Shown one piece after another: positions 43,476 to 53,857 of a DNA stretch of 64,000 nucleotides (position 1 is its first letter; each line of letters opens with the position of its first letter). This DNA comes from Sporosarcina sp. Marseille-Q4063 (GTDB lineage Bacteria > Bacillota > Bacilli > Bacillales_A > Planococcaceae): assembly GCF_018309085.1 (NCBI RefSeq), contig NZ_CP070502.1, positions 1,426,001 to 1,490,000 of the forward strand. The letters are read 5' to 3'. The position numbers and the translations under genes are program-made. Below the pieces are notes generated by a model. That model searched no databases and was not told the origin of the DNA. It saw only the letters and a list, made by a program, of their open reading frames with translations.

Positions 43476-44660
43476 TTATGCGTATGAATGCAACCCCGCG
43501 ATAATCAAGTTCACGGCAATGAGATTAAACATAATGATGATGAAACCTATGACCGCGAGCCAAGCCGATTTTTCGCCTTCCCACCCTCGTGAGAGCCTTA
43601 GGTGAAGATAAGCCGCATAGAATAGCCATGTGATGAGTGCCCATACTTCTTTAGGGTCCCATCCCCAAAATCTAGACCATGCTTCATGTGCCCAAATCAT
43701 TGCGAAAACTAGCGCTCCAAGTGTGAATACTGGGAATCCAATTAAGACAGAACGGTAACCTATTTCATCCATGATTTGAGAATTCGCCTTTTTTGCGAAC
43801 GGCTGTAATAGCGTTGCAATTGGACGACGCAAAATAAGTCTAAGCAATAAATAGAGAACGCTACCCGTTGCAATTGACCATACAAGCGTCGTCAATGTCT
43901 TTCCATTGATGATTGCAGGCATCTCAGCAATTGGTGTCATCTTATCCGGTGTAAGCGATTCGTACTCATTCATGCCGAATAACGGCGGATAATTATATAC
44001 AATTTGAGCTAGTTCTTCTTTTTGATTAATATAAGTAAATTTTGCTTCATATCCCATGACAGCAAACGTCGAAGATGACAAAATAAAACCGACAACGAGA
44101 ATTAGTGTGAACATAACCGATTCCAACCAGAAACGTTGTTTAGACTTTTTCGTCATGTCGATATTTTTTAATAGAAAAACAAGGCCTGCAACTGCACTAA
44201 TTGCAAGTATCGCCTCACCGATTGCCGCTGTAATTACATGCACCGTCAACCAATAGCTTTTTAATGCCGGGATTAGCGGAGAAAGTTCCCTCGGAAACAT
44301 ACTTGCATATCCAATGATAATGACTGCAAGTGGCAACGCAAACAGGCCTAGTGATGGTGTCCTGTAAAGGAAAAACAATAAGATGAACGCTCCTACAATC
44401 AGCATTCCAAAGGCAGTCGTGAATTCAAACATATTACTTACCGGTACATGCCCAGAAGCAATCCAACGTGTAACAAAGTACCCCAAATGCGATATAAAAC
44501 CGATGATTGTAATAACAATTGCAATATTTCCCCATCGATTGTATTTATATGTGGCTTCCGACTTTGAACCTTTTACCGCCCCGCCGAAAAACATCATTGC
44601 AATAAGATACGCGATAAATGAGATGAGCAATAAATTCGCACTTAAAGACGCAAGTTCCAT
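43476..44660 (-). CDS. resC: Cytochrome c biogenesis protein ResC/CcsB
   Basis: A 394-residue membrane protein with about eight to ten helices and the haem-handling WWD-type motif [14 protein letters not shown]. Conserved His flanking residues are also present. With ResB/Ccs1 it forms the system II haem transport and ligation complex that attaches haem to cytochromes c outside the membrane. The start overlaps the resB stop by one base. Confidence 0.95.
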   Translation of the reverse strand: MELASLSANLLLISFIAYLIAMMFFGGAVKGSKSEATYKYNRWGNIAIVITIIGFISHLGYFVTRWIASGHVPVSNMFEFTTAFGMLIVGAFILLFFLYRTPSLGLFALPLAVIIIGYASMFPRELSPLIPALKSYWLTVHVITAAIGEAILAISAVAGLVFLLKNIDMTKKSKQRFWLESVMFTLILVVGFILSSSTFAVMGYEAKFTYINQKEELAQIVYNYPPLFGMNEYESLTPDKMTPIAEMPAIINGKTLTTLVWSIATGSVLYLLLRLILRRPIATLLQPFAKKANSQIMDEIGYRSVLIGFPVFTLGALVFAMIWAHEAWSRFWGWDPKEVWALITWLFYAAYLHLRLSRGWEGEKSAWLAVIGFIIIMFNLIAVNLIIAGLHSYA

Positions 44661-46309
44661 TATGAGTTGTCCCCTTTCACTTCATCCAAACTGGACTCAG
44701 CATCTTGCCTATCTTCGTAAGGTGGCAAGTTTGCAAAATCATTTACTTTATCAAAATCCTTTTTTAATCCAAACCAATTTTTATTTGTATGGCCGGCAAG
44801 GATTAATTCATTGTCTTCGCCCTTTTGAATCCAAATTCTTCTATGATTCCAATAGGATCCTTGTGCGACCCCGATCATAAAAATGATACCTCCAAGCAAC
44901 AAGACATACAACGTCTTATCTTTTCGTATAACAAGTCCTGTAATGTCACGTGTCTCTGCACTGATAAATGTTGCCTTATAATCATTCTGTTCTGTTTCGA
45001 GTGTTTGACGTATCGCTACGAAACTCATTTCACCTTCCGGCTTCGAAGGTGTCACCATTTTGAAAATGAAGGCAGGATTGTTCGGTACTGGTGACTTTGA
45101 TTTCGGCTCACCATCTTCAATGCCGTCAAAATCCGGATAAAAATCCTTTAGTTCCACATACACGCCTTCTCCTAGTTGATAAATTGGCTCGGGGTTAATA
45201 AGATCAATTGTAAATTCGCCAAGTGAAGTGTCCGATTTTTTTTCCGTTAGTTGGAAGGTCATTGATTTTAGTTCGTCCAGACGGTAATCCATCTGAAAAA
45301 CATTGAATCCGTCAAAATTAAGAGGTTTGTTAACGATGATTGAATAATCTTTTACAAATTCCAACTTGTTGGACTCACCAGGAAGTCCGCCTTCCACATC
45401 TTTATATAACGTGACATCTGATTGGTAATTTTTTGCGATTGCTCCAACACGATCGATTGCTTCACTAAATACCTCGTCTTCTTCCTTCGAATAGGTCTCA
45501 AGAATGAATTTATTATTCTTTAAATAGTATCCTGGTGCACCTGGGAGGGCACGTGTCTCGCCTTCACGAAGCCAAAGTGTTTCATCAACGTAAAAACCTG
45601 GAAGTCCACGCAGTAGAACGCCAAGAAGAAAGATAATCAGCCCAGTATGGTTGACGTATGGACCCCATCTTGAAAATCGACCTCTTTCAGCTAAAATCGC
45701 CCCGTCTTCCGTTTTCACATTGTAACGTAGCGCTTTTAATTTTTCTTCTGCTTTAGCCATTGACGCATCCGGATCTTCAACTGTACCTGAACCGTAAATC
45801 CGTTGTCTTCTCATGAATGAGACATGGCGCTTCGTGCGTTGTTTTTTCAATGATTTGTATAAAGGTACAACCCTATCAATGCTGGCGATGATGATGGAAA
45901 TTCCAAGCATTCCAATTAGCGTGATGAACCACCAGCTGTTGTACATATCGTAAAATCCAAGCTTATAATAAAGAAACCCTGCAACCCCATAATGTTTTTC
46001 ATAATAGGCTGCTATGTCCACATCCCTTGTGGCGGGAATAAATAACTTTTGCGGAAACAGGGTACCAATTGCTGAAGTGGCAAGTACCGCAACAATAATG
46101 CTGACGCCTATTTTAACGCTAGAGAAAAAGTTCCAGATTTTATCGATGATAGATCTTTTATAGGTCTGCGATCTTCTGGCAGAACCTTCGTATCTCATGT
46201 CAATAAGCTTACTTTCTTTCGCTTCTTCTGTTTGCGGCCTTCCACAACGTTCACAAAGAATCGTGCCAAATGGATTTTCGTGACCGCATTGACATGCAAT
46301 TTTACTCAT
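44660..46309 (-). CDS. resB: Cytochrome c biogenesis protein ResB/Ccs1
   Basis: A 549-residue membrane protein with the ResB pattern: two N-terminal helices, [12 protein letters not shown] followed by a third helix, a large outer domain and a last helix near residue 480. Unusually, it begins with a small zinc-ribbon-like segment (Cys6, Cys8, Cys19, Cys22). This N-terminal Cys4 extension is also known from some Bacillales ResB proteins. It partners ResC. ATG at 46309 is followed directly by the zinc segment. Confidence 0.93.
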   Translation of the reverse strand: MSKIACQCGHENPFGTILCERCGRPQTEEAKESKLIDMRYEGSARRSQTYKRSIIDKIWNFFSSVKIGVSIIVAVLATSAIGTLFPQKLFIPATRDVDIAAYYEKHYGVAGFLYYKLGFYDMYNSWWFITLIGMLGISIIIASIDRVVPLYKSLKKQRTKRHVSFMRRQRIYGSGTVEDPDASMAKAEEKLKALRYNVKTEDGAILAERGRFSRWGPYVNHTGLIIFLLGVLLRGLPGFYVDETLWLREGETRALPGAPGYYLKNNKFILETYSKEEDEVFSEAIDRVGAIAKNYQSDVTLYKDVEGGLPGESNKLEFVKDYSIIVNKPLNFDGFNVFQMDYRLDELKSMTFQLTEKKSDTSLGEFTIDLINPEPIYQLGEGVYVELKDFYPDFDGIEDGEPKSKSPVPNNPAFIFKMVTPSKPEGEMSFVAIRQTLETEQNDYKATFISAETRDITGLVIRKDKTLYVLLLGGIIFMIGVAQGSYWNHRRIWIQKGEDNELILAGHTNKNWFGLKKDFDKVNDFANLPPYEDRQDAESSLDEVKGDNS

Positions 46310-46610
46310 TTTGTATTGACTCCTTCATCATTATTAATATTTATGGATGAAAGCATCTAGCATTACATCAAAACTCCATAAATTCTCCTATATTGAATTG
46401 TACATAGTAATTATGCAATATTTATGGAGCGCATAAGACGAGTATGTGAACGACCCTATTTATTGAAGATGTTTAATGTGTTACCTTTTTCTACAATTGA
46501 TAATTAAAACCCAATAAAAAAGCCCGCTGATTAGGGCGGGCATGAAATGAAAACATTCACGTAATTGGTTGTGACTTTTTTTACATTCTTCAAATATTTA
46601 GCTTAATACA
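46310..46610. other. Gap between resB and ccdA, with ccdA terminator
   Basis: No gene. At 46522-46541 a GCCCGC/GCGGGC stem followed by TTTTTT on the minus strand ends the ccdA operon. A CTCCATAAA (46374-46382) and TTTATGGAG (46421-46429) inverted repeat with an inner TATTG/CAATA lies upstream of resB and may be regulatory. Confidence 0.65.
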
Positions 46611-47321
46611 TCAGAATCCCATAAACCCTCCAAAAAATGGACTTAGCCAAATAATAATATATGTTAATCCGTCGAAGAAAAGAAGAATACCGAGTGCAAT
46701 CATAAGGTAGCCCCCGACCTTCGTTATTACTCGGTTGTATTTTTGTATCCATTTAACGCGAGTGATAAAAATCGATAGTAGGAAAAACGGAATTGCAAAC
46801 CCTAAAACATAGACAAGCATATACCACATTCCAAATCCAGGATTTTGTGCAGCCATCATGAAAACAGCACCCGTGATTGGTCCTGTACATGGAGTCCATC
46901 CAGCTGCAAAGGCAAGCCCGATGAGGAACGTACCAAAATAGCCGGCTGGTCTATTCTTAAACTGTAATTTTTTCTCCTTCATAAGAAAACTTGGTGTAAA
47001 GAAACCTAGAATCATCAACCCAAAAATGACAATAAAAATCGCGCCTATTTGTCGGAGCAAATCCTGGTACTGATAAAAAAACGTACCAATAAGCGATGAG
47101 CTATATCCCAGAAAGATAAAGATAGCCGAAAAGCCGATGAGGAATACAATCGTATGGAAGATTCCGCTTTTCCGAAACTTCCCTTTATCCGTGTTAATTT
47201 CATCGAGCGACATTCCCGTAATATAAGATATGAAAGCTGGATATAGCGGTAATGTACACGGAGATAAAAAGTTTAATAAACCTGCACCAAATGCAAGAAA
47301 CAAGTTCAAATCTGCCAACAT
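46611..47321 (-). CDS. ccdA: Cytochrome c biogenesis protein CcdA
   Basis: A 236-residue protein with six helices and the redox cysteines in L-S-P-C-T-L-P-L-Y-P and G-W-T-P-C-T-G-P. It moves reducing power from cytoplasmic thioredoxin across the membrane to outer thioredoxins such as ResA. It is the last gene of the minus-strand run that begins with the two-component kinase. Confidence 0.95.
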   Translation of the reverse strand: MLADLNLFLAFGAGLLNFLSPCTLPLYPAFISYITGMSLDEINTDKGKFRKSGIFHTIVFLIGFSAIFIFLGYSSSLIGTFFYQYQDLLRQIGAIFIVIFGLMILGFFTPSFLMKEKKLQFKNRPAGYFGTFLIGLAFAAGWTPCTGPITGAVFMMAAQNPGFGMWYMLVYVLGFAIPFFLLSIFITRVKWIQKYNRVITKVGGYLMIALGILLFFDGLTYIIIWLSPFFGGFMGF

Positions 47322-47383
47322 CTATAGTAATCCCCTCTCAAAACATAAAAAAACAATGTAAAAGCCTTGATAAGTTTTATAAG

Positions 47384-48118
47384 TCAAATTCCCCAAAAAG
47401 TGATTGTATCAGCTATTCCTATAATAATAAGAATAGCACCAGCCAAACGTTGCACTATTCTACCAGTCTTCATGCTTCTCTTCATAATGATCCGCTTCGC
47501 ATCAAAGAACCATATGAAGAAAAATAGGACAATAAGTGGCAGCGATGTTGCTACACCGAAAACAGCAGGTAATACAAAACCATAAGAAGTTGTTACAACC
47601 AATGGCATTAACCATAGGAAAAAGAGCACAAACATTGTTGGGCAGAAAGCGAGGGAAAAACTTGCACCCAACATGAAAGAACCTAATTTCCCATTTCGTA
47701 AGCGTATAGGAATTCGCATCGTTAATTTTCGAAGGAAATCTAGCCTAAGAATTCCTATTAATACAAAACCGGTAACAATAATAAGCGGGCCTATTACTTT
47801 ACGAAACAAAGGAAAGTAGTCTGTTAGTGAGGTTTCAAATGTTTCACCAAAGAACCACACGAGTAACCCTAGAGAACTGAATACAGCAACTTTCCCAATA
47901 ATAAAGAATAAAATTTCACCCATGTCATCTTTCATTTGAATCGTCCGGTTTCCATATAACGTTATAGCACTCATGTTTCCTGTAAGTTGGCAAGGAGCAA
48001 CCGCCCCTACCAAGCCCAAAAGTAGCGCAACAACAATAGGGTATTGTTCAAAGGAATGTATAAGGATAGTGACTGGTTCAGTTATTGCTTGACTGATTTT
48101 CGACATCAATCCATACAT
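47384..48118 (-). CDS. TauE/SafE- or DsbD-like membrane protein with two Pro/Cys motifs
   Basis: A 244-residue protein with six helices. Cysteines lie in A-V-A-P-C-Q-L-T-G-N and A-F-C-P-T-M-F, in positions like those of CcdA/DsbD proteins, though the family is often labelled urease accessory UreH or TauE/SafE-like. It may be a second thiol carrier or a metal transporter. It lies directly upstream of ccdA in the same transcript. Confidence 0.75.
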   Translation of the reverse strand: MYGLMSKISQAITEPVTILIHSFEQYPIVVALLLGLVGAVAPCQLTGNMSAITLYGNRTIQMKDDMGEILFFIIGKVAVFSSLGLLVWFFGETFETSLTDYFPLFRKVIGPLIIVTGFVLIGILRLDFLRKLTMRIPIRLRNGKLGSFMLGASFSLAFCPTMFVLFFLWLMPLVVTTSYGFVLPAVFGVATSLPLIVLFFFIWFFDAKRIIMKRSMKTGRIVQRLAGAILIIIGIADTITFWGI

Positions 48119-48141
48119 TTAATAAGCACCTTCCGTTTTGA

Positions 48142-49062
48142 TTATTTCTTCAATTTACCGTTTTTAGCAAGTGCATCCCAATTAGCCCCTTCATCTTTTG
48201 TCAGGAAAATATCATTATTATGTGTTGCAATTACAATTTCTTTTTTATCATCCGGATTAACTGCGATAAAGACAATTGGATTCATTTTTTCATTGGGAAG
48301 TTGAATAGACATTTCTTGATCGTTACCAAATGTAAATGTTTTGAGTTGTACTGTTTCATTTTCATAGCTTGAATAGTACCCACCATTTTCAGTCAAAGTC
48401 ACAGATAGAACCATGTTTACGTTATTAAAAAGTTCAAAGTTTTCGCCGTAGTCCTTTGAAAGGAATATGCCATCTTTACTCCCGATTGCAATCATCTCTT
48501 TCTGCGACGGATGAGCAGCCAAATTTGAGATGAATTCCGAATTGAATCCGTTCATCGTGGCCTTATTCCAAGTGGTTCCCTCATCCAAAGTATAATGTAG
48601 CCCCCCTGTCATCTCTTCGGTTGGCATTTCATTGAGTACATAGATGGCGTTTGAGTCATAGCCCGCTGCAAGGTAATGAAAATCAATTTCCCCGTAAAAT
48701 GCTAATTTATCAAAGCTCGCACCTCTATTTGTACTTTTGACAAGGCCAAGCGGATTTTTATAGTCGGATCCTGGTTCTGGATGACCACTTGAGAAAAAAC
48801 CTTCACGTACCGCTTGAAAACCCATATAATCGTGCTTTTCGCTATTTGCTTCTTTCCATCCGTCTTTGTCATATTCGTAAAGTCCCTCGTGAGTTGAAAT
48901 AACAAATTCAGGTCCACCATTTATATATCCCAAGCCATGCAAATGATCAAATTTGTTATTTGTCACTTTTCCAAAAGAATATGTTTTACTTTCACTACTA
49001 CAAGCTGACATGACAACGACCAATGCTAGCAATCCCATGAAAACCCTCATTTTTTTCATCAT
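48142..49062 (-). CDS. F510_1955-type beta-propeller lipoprotein
   Basis: A 306-residue lipoprotein (lipobox M-S-A-C-S) whose body consists of BNR/sortilin-like repeats, for example S-T-N-R-G-A-S-F, D-E-G-T-T-W, K-D-Y-G-E-N-F and K-D-E-G-A-N-W. This is the pattern of proteins named F510_1955 family glycosylhydrolase, although a glycosidase function is unproven. It starts H-L-H-G-L-G-Y. A binding or scaffold role outside the membrane is more likely. It lies in the two-component/ccdA run. Confidence 0.82.
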   Translation of the reverse strand: MMKKMRVFMGLLALVVVMSACSSESKTYSFGKVTNNKFDHLHGLGYINGGPEFVISTHEGLYEYDKDGWKEANSEKHDYMGFQAVREGFFSSGHPEPGSDYKNPLGLVKSTNRGASFDKLAFYGEIDFHYLAAGYDSNAIYVLNEMPTEEMTGGLHYTLDEGTTWNKATMNGFNSEFISNLAAHPSQKEMIAIGSKDGIFLSKDYGENFELFNNVNMVLSVTLTENGGYYSSYENETVQLKTFTFGNDQEMSIQLPNEKMNPIVFIAVNPDDKKEIVIATHNNDIFLTKDEGANWDALAKNGKLKK

Positions 49063-49074
49063 ACTACTTCTCCT

Positions 49075-49752
49075 TTAGCTCCATTTATATCCGATTCCCC
49101 ATACCGTCTTTAAGAATTCTTCAATGGGAAACCCCGCAGTTTTTAATTTATCCCTTAAATTACGTATATGCGAATCCACTGTCCGGATATCTGTATAGGT
49201 GTTATAATCCCATGCAGCATGCAATAACTGTTCCCGCGTAAAAGTCTTTGTTGGGCGCGAAATTAAAGCTTCAATAATATAAAATTCTTTTAGTGTCAGC
49301 GGTACTTTCGAGTCATTATATTGTAATGAATACGTTTCTTTATCCAGCTTAAAATTACCGTTAACAATCATTTCTGTATCTTTTTCTTCGTCGGGGATAC
49401 GGCGTAATAGTGCATGTACCCTTGCCGACAACTCTCTTTCATCAAAAGGTTTCGTAATATAATCATCAGCACCACTACCTAGCCCCTTCACCACGTCAAG
49501 CTTGTCGGTTCGAGCCGTCAACATTATGACAGGGACATCGGAAAACTCACGGATTTTTTCACACACTTCCCATCCATCAATTTCCGGCATCATAACATCC
49601 AAAAGCACAAGGCTAACCTTTTCCTTCTTAAGTATCTCCAATGCCTTCTTTCCGCTTGTCTCTTTGATGCATCTAAAGCCATGAGGAATCATAAATAATT
49701 CAATGAGATTTAACATCCTCTGCTCATCGTCAACTAGTAAGATTGTTCTCAT
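49075..49752 (-). CDS. OmpR-type response regulator of the thiol-redox region
   Basis: A 225-residue regulator with receiver domain (Asp52 in L-L-D-V-M-M-P) and a C-terminal winged helix (I-R-T-V-D-S-H-I-R-N-L-R). It follows its kinase gene and precedes the propeller lipoprotein by 12 bases. It probably controls this run and perhaps the divergent resA-like gene. Confidence 0.92.
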   Translation of the reverse strand: MRTILLVDDEQRMLNLIELFMIPHGFRCIKETSGKKALEILKKEKVSLVLLDVMMPEIDGWEVCEKIREFSDVPVIMLTARTDKLDVVKGLGSGADDYITKPFDERELSARVHALLRRIPDEEKDTEMIVNGNFKLDKETYSLQYNDSKVPLTLKEFYIIEALISRPTKTFTREQLLHAAWDYNTYTDIRTVDSHIRNLRDKLKTAGFPIEEFLKTVWGIGYKWS

Positions 49753-49771
49753 GCAGGTTTTTAACCTCCCC

Positions 49772-51133
49772 TTAAATACTAATGGTGAACGTACTCCCTT
49801 TTCCTATGCTACTCTCCACTTCAATGCTACCATTGTGGGCTTCGACAAGTTCTTTGACAATTGCCAGACCAATGCCTGATCCTCCAGATGTACGGGAACG
49901 CGATTTTTCCACTCGGTAAAGGTTTTCAAAAATGAACTCAATCTCTTCGGACGGGATTCCGATTCCGAAATCTGTAACGGAAATAACTGACTTGTCCCCG
50001 CTCTTAGATACCTTTACTTTGACAACCGATTTTTCTGTTGAATATTTCAAAGCATTATCAAGTAAATTCAACATTATTTGCTCTAATCGCAATGGATCTG
50101 CATGGATTTCTAAATCTTCTTCGCATGTTAAATCCAGGCTAAGTTTCTTCATGTTAAAAGAAGGACCAACAAGCTTGAAGATATCCTCAAAGAACGGACG
50201 CGCATTAAAATATTCCTTCGAAACCGTGAAAATATTTTCATCCATTCTTGCTAAATCCAATAAGTTTTTAACGAGTTCCTTCATGCGGTCTGACTCTTCC
50301 GCAATAATAGAAAGATAGTGATTACGATCCGTCTCGTTGACCCCTTGTCTCATTGCCACTTTTGAATAGCCGATTAAGTATGTCAATGGAGTACTTAATT
50401 CATGGGCAATCGAGGCTAAGAACTCATTCCTTTCCATCTTTAATCGTTCCAAATCATCCGCAAGCTTTTGAATAGAGCCTGATAATTCACCAAGCTCGTC
50501 ATTGCCAATGAACGGAAGACTTACATTGAAATCTCCTTTACTCAATTTCTCCGTCGCTTCTTTCATTCGGATTAAAGGACGCGTAAGAAATTTAGAAAGA
50601 ATTGCGTAAATGATAAATAGTGCAACTACGCTTGTTACACCTGCCATTCCAAAATGCAAGTTCAACTTCCCGACTAACTGTTCGATAGCACGAGTATTTT
50701 GAAACATGATTACATAACCTGAATGGCTTGAGTCTACTTTATAGGGATGTGCACTAATGATATACGGCATCCCTTCCCAGTCTGATGCTAGAATCTTATC
50801 ATTCTTCAATTGCATATCGTTTTCTGTAGGAAGATATTTAACTAGGGCACTTCTATTTTCTCCCGAGCTATGGAGTATATCACCTTGATTATTTGTAATG
50901 ACAACTTCTCGGTCACTGTCTTTTTCCATCAATACAATGTGTTTCATTGTTGTATCTGAATAATATTCGACAAGCACGTCACGATGATTCGAACCGGTTG
51001 CCAATAGACGGGAAAATTCTTCATCAATTCTTGAATGAATGATACTTTGATGGAGATAAACAATAAGTGATACTTCCATTATTAGTACCGAAATGAAAAA
51101 ATAGGCCGTTAACTTGGCCGAGATTCTGTTCAC
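49772..51133 (-). CDS. Sensor histidine kinase of the thiol-redox region
   Basis: A 453-residue kinase with two membrane helices enclosing a large outer sensor domain of about 130 residues. A HAMP domain, the H-box I-A-H-E-L-S-T-P-L, an N-box L-L-D-N-A-L-K and G-boxes (D-F-G-I-G-I, G-S-G-I-G-L) follow. The GTG at 51133 is preceded by a GGAGAGGGG at rather long spacing. It is the first gene of a five-gene run ending with ccdA, an unusual position for the kinase ahead of its regulator. Confidence 0.9.
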   Translation of the reverse strand: MNRISAKLTAYFFISVLIMEVSLIVYLHQSIIHSRIDEEFSRLLATGSNHRDVLVEYYSDTTMKHIVLMEKDSDREVVITNNQGDILHSSGENRSALVKYLPTENDMQLKNDKILASDWEGMPYIISAHPYKVDSSHSGYVIMFQNTRAIEQLVGKLNLHFGMAGVTSVVALFIIYAILSKFLTRPLIRMKEATEKLSKGDFNVSLPFIGNDELGELSGSIQKLADDLERLKMERNEFLASIAHELSTPLTYLIGYSKVAMRQGVNETDRNHYLSIIAEESDRMKELVKNLLDLARMDENIFTVSKEYFNARPFFEDIFKLVGPSFNMKKLSLDLTCEEDLEIHADPLRLEQIMLNLLDNALKYSTEKSVVKVKVSKSGDKSVISVTDFGIGIPSEEIEFIFENLYRVEKSRSRTSGGSGIGLAIVKELVEAHNGSIEVESSIGKGSTFTISI

Positions 51134-51348
51134 TTGAACATTCGCCCCTCTCCTGATTTTTAGTATAAAGAATAAATATGAATTAAATATGCAGAAAGCG
51201 ACGTATAATAATTTTTTTTATACACAATCATGACAGCTTTGTGACTGCATAGTTTTTTGACAGATTTTTAGTATAGTAATTAACATAAATCAAGATAGTT
51301 TAGGTATGTAATCATATCCTGCTAATTCTAGAAGGGAGTAGCCGTAAG

Positions 51349-51885
51349 TTGAATAATAAAAAGAAGAATCGTTTGATTATGCGGTTAATGGTTTTAATAG
51401 TGTTGACAGTCGCTATTGTATTTGCAATATATAACAGCTTAACACAAGAAAAACAGGACGTATTAAAAGTTGGAGATCATGCGCCTGATTTCGTTTTGGT
51501 CGACTTAAATGGTGAGACCCATCAACTCTCTAAATATAAAGGTCAAGGCGTCTTCCTAAACTTTTGGGGGACATGGTGCGCACCATGTAAAAAGGAAATG
51601 CCCGCGATGGGACGGCAATATGAGGTTTATAAAGATCAAGGAGTTCAAATATTAGCTGTAAATATCGCAGAGTCTGATTTGAAAGTTCAAACTTTCGCCA
51701 AACAATACGGCATGAGCTTCCCCACCCTCATTGACAAAACAAAAGTTGTTATGGAAGCGTATAGCGTACGGCCGTTACCTACAACTTTTCTAATTAATCC
51801 AGATGGCAAGATTATAAAAATTATAACAGGTGAAATGTCTGAAAACGATATTAAGGATTATATGGAGCAAATAAAGCCTAGTTAA
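51349..51885 (+). CDS. resA: ResA-type thiol-disulfide oxidoreductase
   Basis: A 178-residue protein with one membrane anchor and an outer thioredoxin domain. The motif is W-G-T-W-C-A-P-C-K-K-E-M-P, and the family Glu and cis-Pro (V-R-P-L-P-T-T-F) are present. ResA reduces the haem-binding cysteines of apocytochromes c, using electrons from CcdA. The TTG start follows GAAGGGAGTAG. It is divergent from the kinase-to-ccdA run and completes the ResABC set, split over 7 kb. Confidence 0.9.
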   Translation: MNNKKKNRLIMRLMVLIVLTVAIVFAIYNSLTQEKQDVLKVGDHAPDFVLVDLNGETHQLSKYKGQGVFLNFWGTWCAPCKKEMPAMGRQYEVYKDQGVQILAVNIAESDLKVQTFAKQYGMSFPTLIDKTKVVMEAYSVRPLPTTFLINPDGKIIKIITGEMSENDIKDYMEQIKPS

Positions 51886-51931
51886 AACAGGCAATAGACT
51901 TATGCTGATTATGGCACTAGATATTAGAAAT

Positions 51932-51965
51932 AAGGCAATCATTCCATCAGCCGAATGATTGCCTT
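51932..51965 (+). terminator. Terminator after the resA-like gene
   Basis: AAGGCAATCATT/AATGATTGCCTT, a 12-bp perfect stem followed by CCTTTTTC. Confidence 0.88.
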
Positions 51966-52533
51966 CCTTTTTCTTTTATAATCAATTCCTTAAATATACG
52001 CTAGTTCGAGATTCTCTTGACTGCTCATTATTCTTCAGTCATGCCCTATTATTGGATTGGAATAGTTCGTTAGTTTATAAAAAAATTCTCATTACTTTTC
52101 CACTTCGCTTTATTTCTAACTTTTTATACGTCAACACCGAACCAAAAAAGAATATAGATGCAATCAGTGAGCCTAATGGCAACTCCGTTATAATTTCATC
52201 TTTATCAATGAGCGCTATTTCTTTAAATGGCCCAATTGCCGAACAAAATAAAAAAGTGCCCTTTAGCTACTCGGTAATTTGTGTTCCAAAACTCGTCCTT
52301 TTCTGAACATGCTTCTCCAAAATTCGAAAGTGACATTTGATTTCTTTCTAAACCAATTCATTCCGTTCATAAAAGTACACTTTTACGAACACTGTGCAAC
52401 TTGCCAAAAACATAGCTTAAAACCGTCCAAAAAAGTATATAATCAATTACCGAACGTTCACCCATTTCATTGCAACTTTCCGAACGGAAATATATACTTA
52501 TAGAAACAAACGTTCTTAAAGGGGTGTTCTATT
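51966..52533. other. Gene-poor stretch before the resolvase
   Basis: The minus strand from about 52276 down to 52075 has an open frame without a start (A-L-I-D-K-D-E-I-I-T-E-L-P-L-G-S-L-I then a membrane-like helix). It looks like the end of a small lost gene. Closer to the resolvase, CGAAC occurs at 52385, 52451 and 52481 and might belong to resolvase binding sites. Confidence 0.35.
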
Positions 52534-53145
52534 TTGGAATCTCGTAAGTTTGGATACATCAGGGTAAGTTCAAAAGACCAAAACGAAAGCCGGCAGATGG
52601 AAGCAATGAAAAAGATTGGGATTAGTGATCGCGACATTTTTCTAGATAAGCAATCTGGTAATAACTTTCACCGCGAACAATATCAATTAATGAAACGAAT
52701 GATTAGAAAAGGAGATATTCTTTATATTCATTCCCTGGACCGCTTTGGTCGTAGCAAAGACGACATTTTAAACGAGTGGCAAGAACTTACGAAGGAAATC
52801 GGGGCTGATATAGTGGTACTTGATATGCCTTTGCTGGATACTACAAAATATAAGGATAGTATCGGCAACTTCATTTCAGACCTTATTCTTCAAGTTCTAT
52901 CTTGGCTTGCGGAAGACGAACGTGACCGTATACGAACACGTCAGCGAGAAGGTATTGATTCAGCCCTTGTAAAGGGTGTGAAATTTGGACGACCATCAAT
53001 TAAGATAACAGATGATTTTATACTGGCTTACGAAAAGTGGAAGGCTGGAGAAATTACAGCAGTTAAAGCGATGGAAGAAGCAAATATGAAGAAAACATCA
53101 TTTTATAAAATGGTGAAGGAGCATGAAATATTGTCTGAAAAATAG
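52534..53145 (+). CDS. Serine resolvase/invertase (Tn3/Tn552 type)
   Basis: A 203-residue serine recombinase. The catalytic Ser12 is in Y-I-R-V-S-S, with Arg and Asp in L-D-R-F-G-R-S-K-D-D, a long E helix, then a C-terminal Hin-like helix-turn-helix (F-G-R-P-S-I-K-I, A-V-K-A-M-E-E-A-N). Such enzymes resolve cointegrates or invert DNA. The TTG start follows AAAGGGGTG. No transposase is next to it, so it is an orphan or belongs to a larger element. Confidence 0.93.
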   Translation: MESRKFGYIRVSSKDQNESRQMEAMKKIGISDRDIFLDKQSGNNFHREQYQLMKRMIRKGDILYIHSLDRFGRSKDDILNEWQELTKEIGADIVVLDMPLLDTTKYKDSIGNFISDLILQVLSWLAEDERDRIRTRQREGIDSALVKGVKFGRPSIKITDDFILAYEKWKAGEITAVKAMEEANMKKTSFYKMVKEHEILSEK

Positions 53146-53269
53146 ATCTGTAAATATTTTTCACATCCTTTTTAATAACCACTTCCACGCCAGAATAGAA
53201 CCCGCTTGAATCCAATCCCAAAAATACCCGCTTTTAAGTCGTGAGGAAAAGAGTAAGTAAGCATAAAAT

Positions 53270-53298
53270 AGCCCCCATCTTTCTATAGATGAGGGCTT
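53270..53298. terminator. Terminator between the resolvase and the 53.4 kb gene
   Basis: AGCCC-CATCT pairs with AGATG-GGGCTT around a six-base loop and is followed by a T-rich tail on the plus strand. It lies between convergent genes. Confidence 0.75.
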
Positions 53299-53359
53299 AT
53301 TATATCATACTAAGAGTTATAAACTTATACTTTCTTTTTGATAAATCGTAAATTGCACT

Positions 53360-53857
53360 TTAATTTGTAATAGAAACCTTTTCAAAATACTCTTCAAAAT
53401 ACATGAAGTTTTCATCAGTATATTTTATTCCCTTAAGTTGCAACGTTGTAGGTTCTTTCAACTTGATATTTGTTATTTGTATTTTTGAATCATGATGTGT
53501 TAACTGATTCAATTCATCTGTTGATATATTATAAATAAAAACATTCCCACCTATTGAGATTGTTCCACTTCCAAAACCCATAATTATTGCCAGGTTTTCA
53601 TTATCTATCCAAATAACTTCTTTAGGTACACTTGTATCGTCTTTTGGTATTATTAATGCTTCCGATTCTAAAGTATCTAGGTCGATCAAATATAAACTAC
53701 CTAAAGATTCCCATTCTAACGGTGATATATATGTAGCTTTGGATTCATCAAATGATATAACTGGTTCTGATGGGGAATTATTTTCTATAATCTCCATATC
53801 TTCATCCGACTTCTTCACATAAATTACACGTTCATCGTAATCATATTCTAACTTCAT
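53360..53857 (-). CDS. Hypothetical beta-rich protein after the Mrr-like gene
   Basis: A 165-residue protein starting M-K-L-E-Y-D-Y-D-E-R-V-I-Y-V with a GGGGTGGGG ribosome binding site for the ATG at 53857. It is rich in short beta strands (V-I-W-I-D-N-E-N-L-A-I-I, G-N-V-F-I-Y-N-I-S) and could be a small propeller-like or immunity-like fold. No family is recognised. Its start lies within the end of the nuclease-like gene, so both are coupled. Confidence 0.6.
   Translation of the reverse strand: MKLEYDYDERVIYVKKSDEDMEIIENNSPSEPVISFDESKATYISPLEWESLGSLYLIDLDTLESEALIIPKDDTSVPKEVIWIDNENLAIIMGFGSGTISIGGNVFIYNISTDELNQLTHHDSKIQITNIKLKEPTTLQLKGIKYTDENFMYFEEYFEKVSITN

Noticed and set aside
51959..52306. 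Plus-strand frame of 115 codons
   Set aside because: No ribosome binding site; the opposite strand reads more like a decayed protein end.
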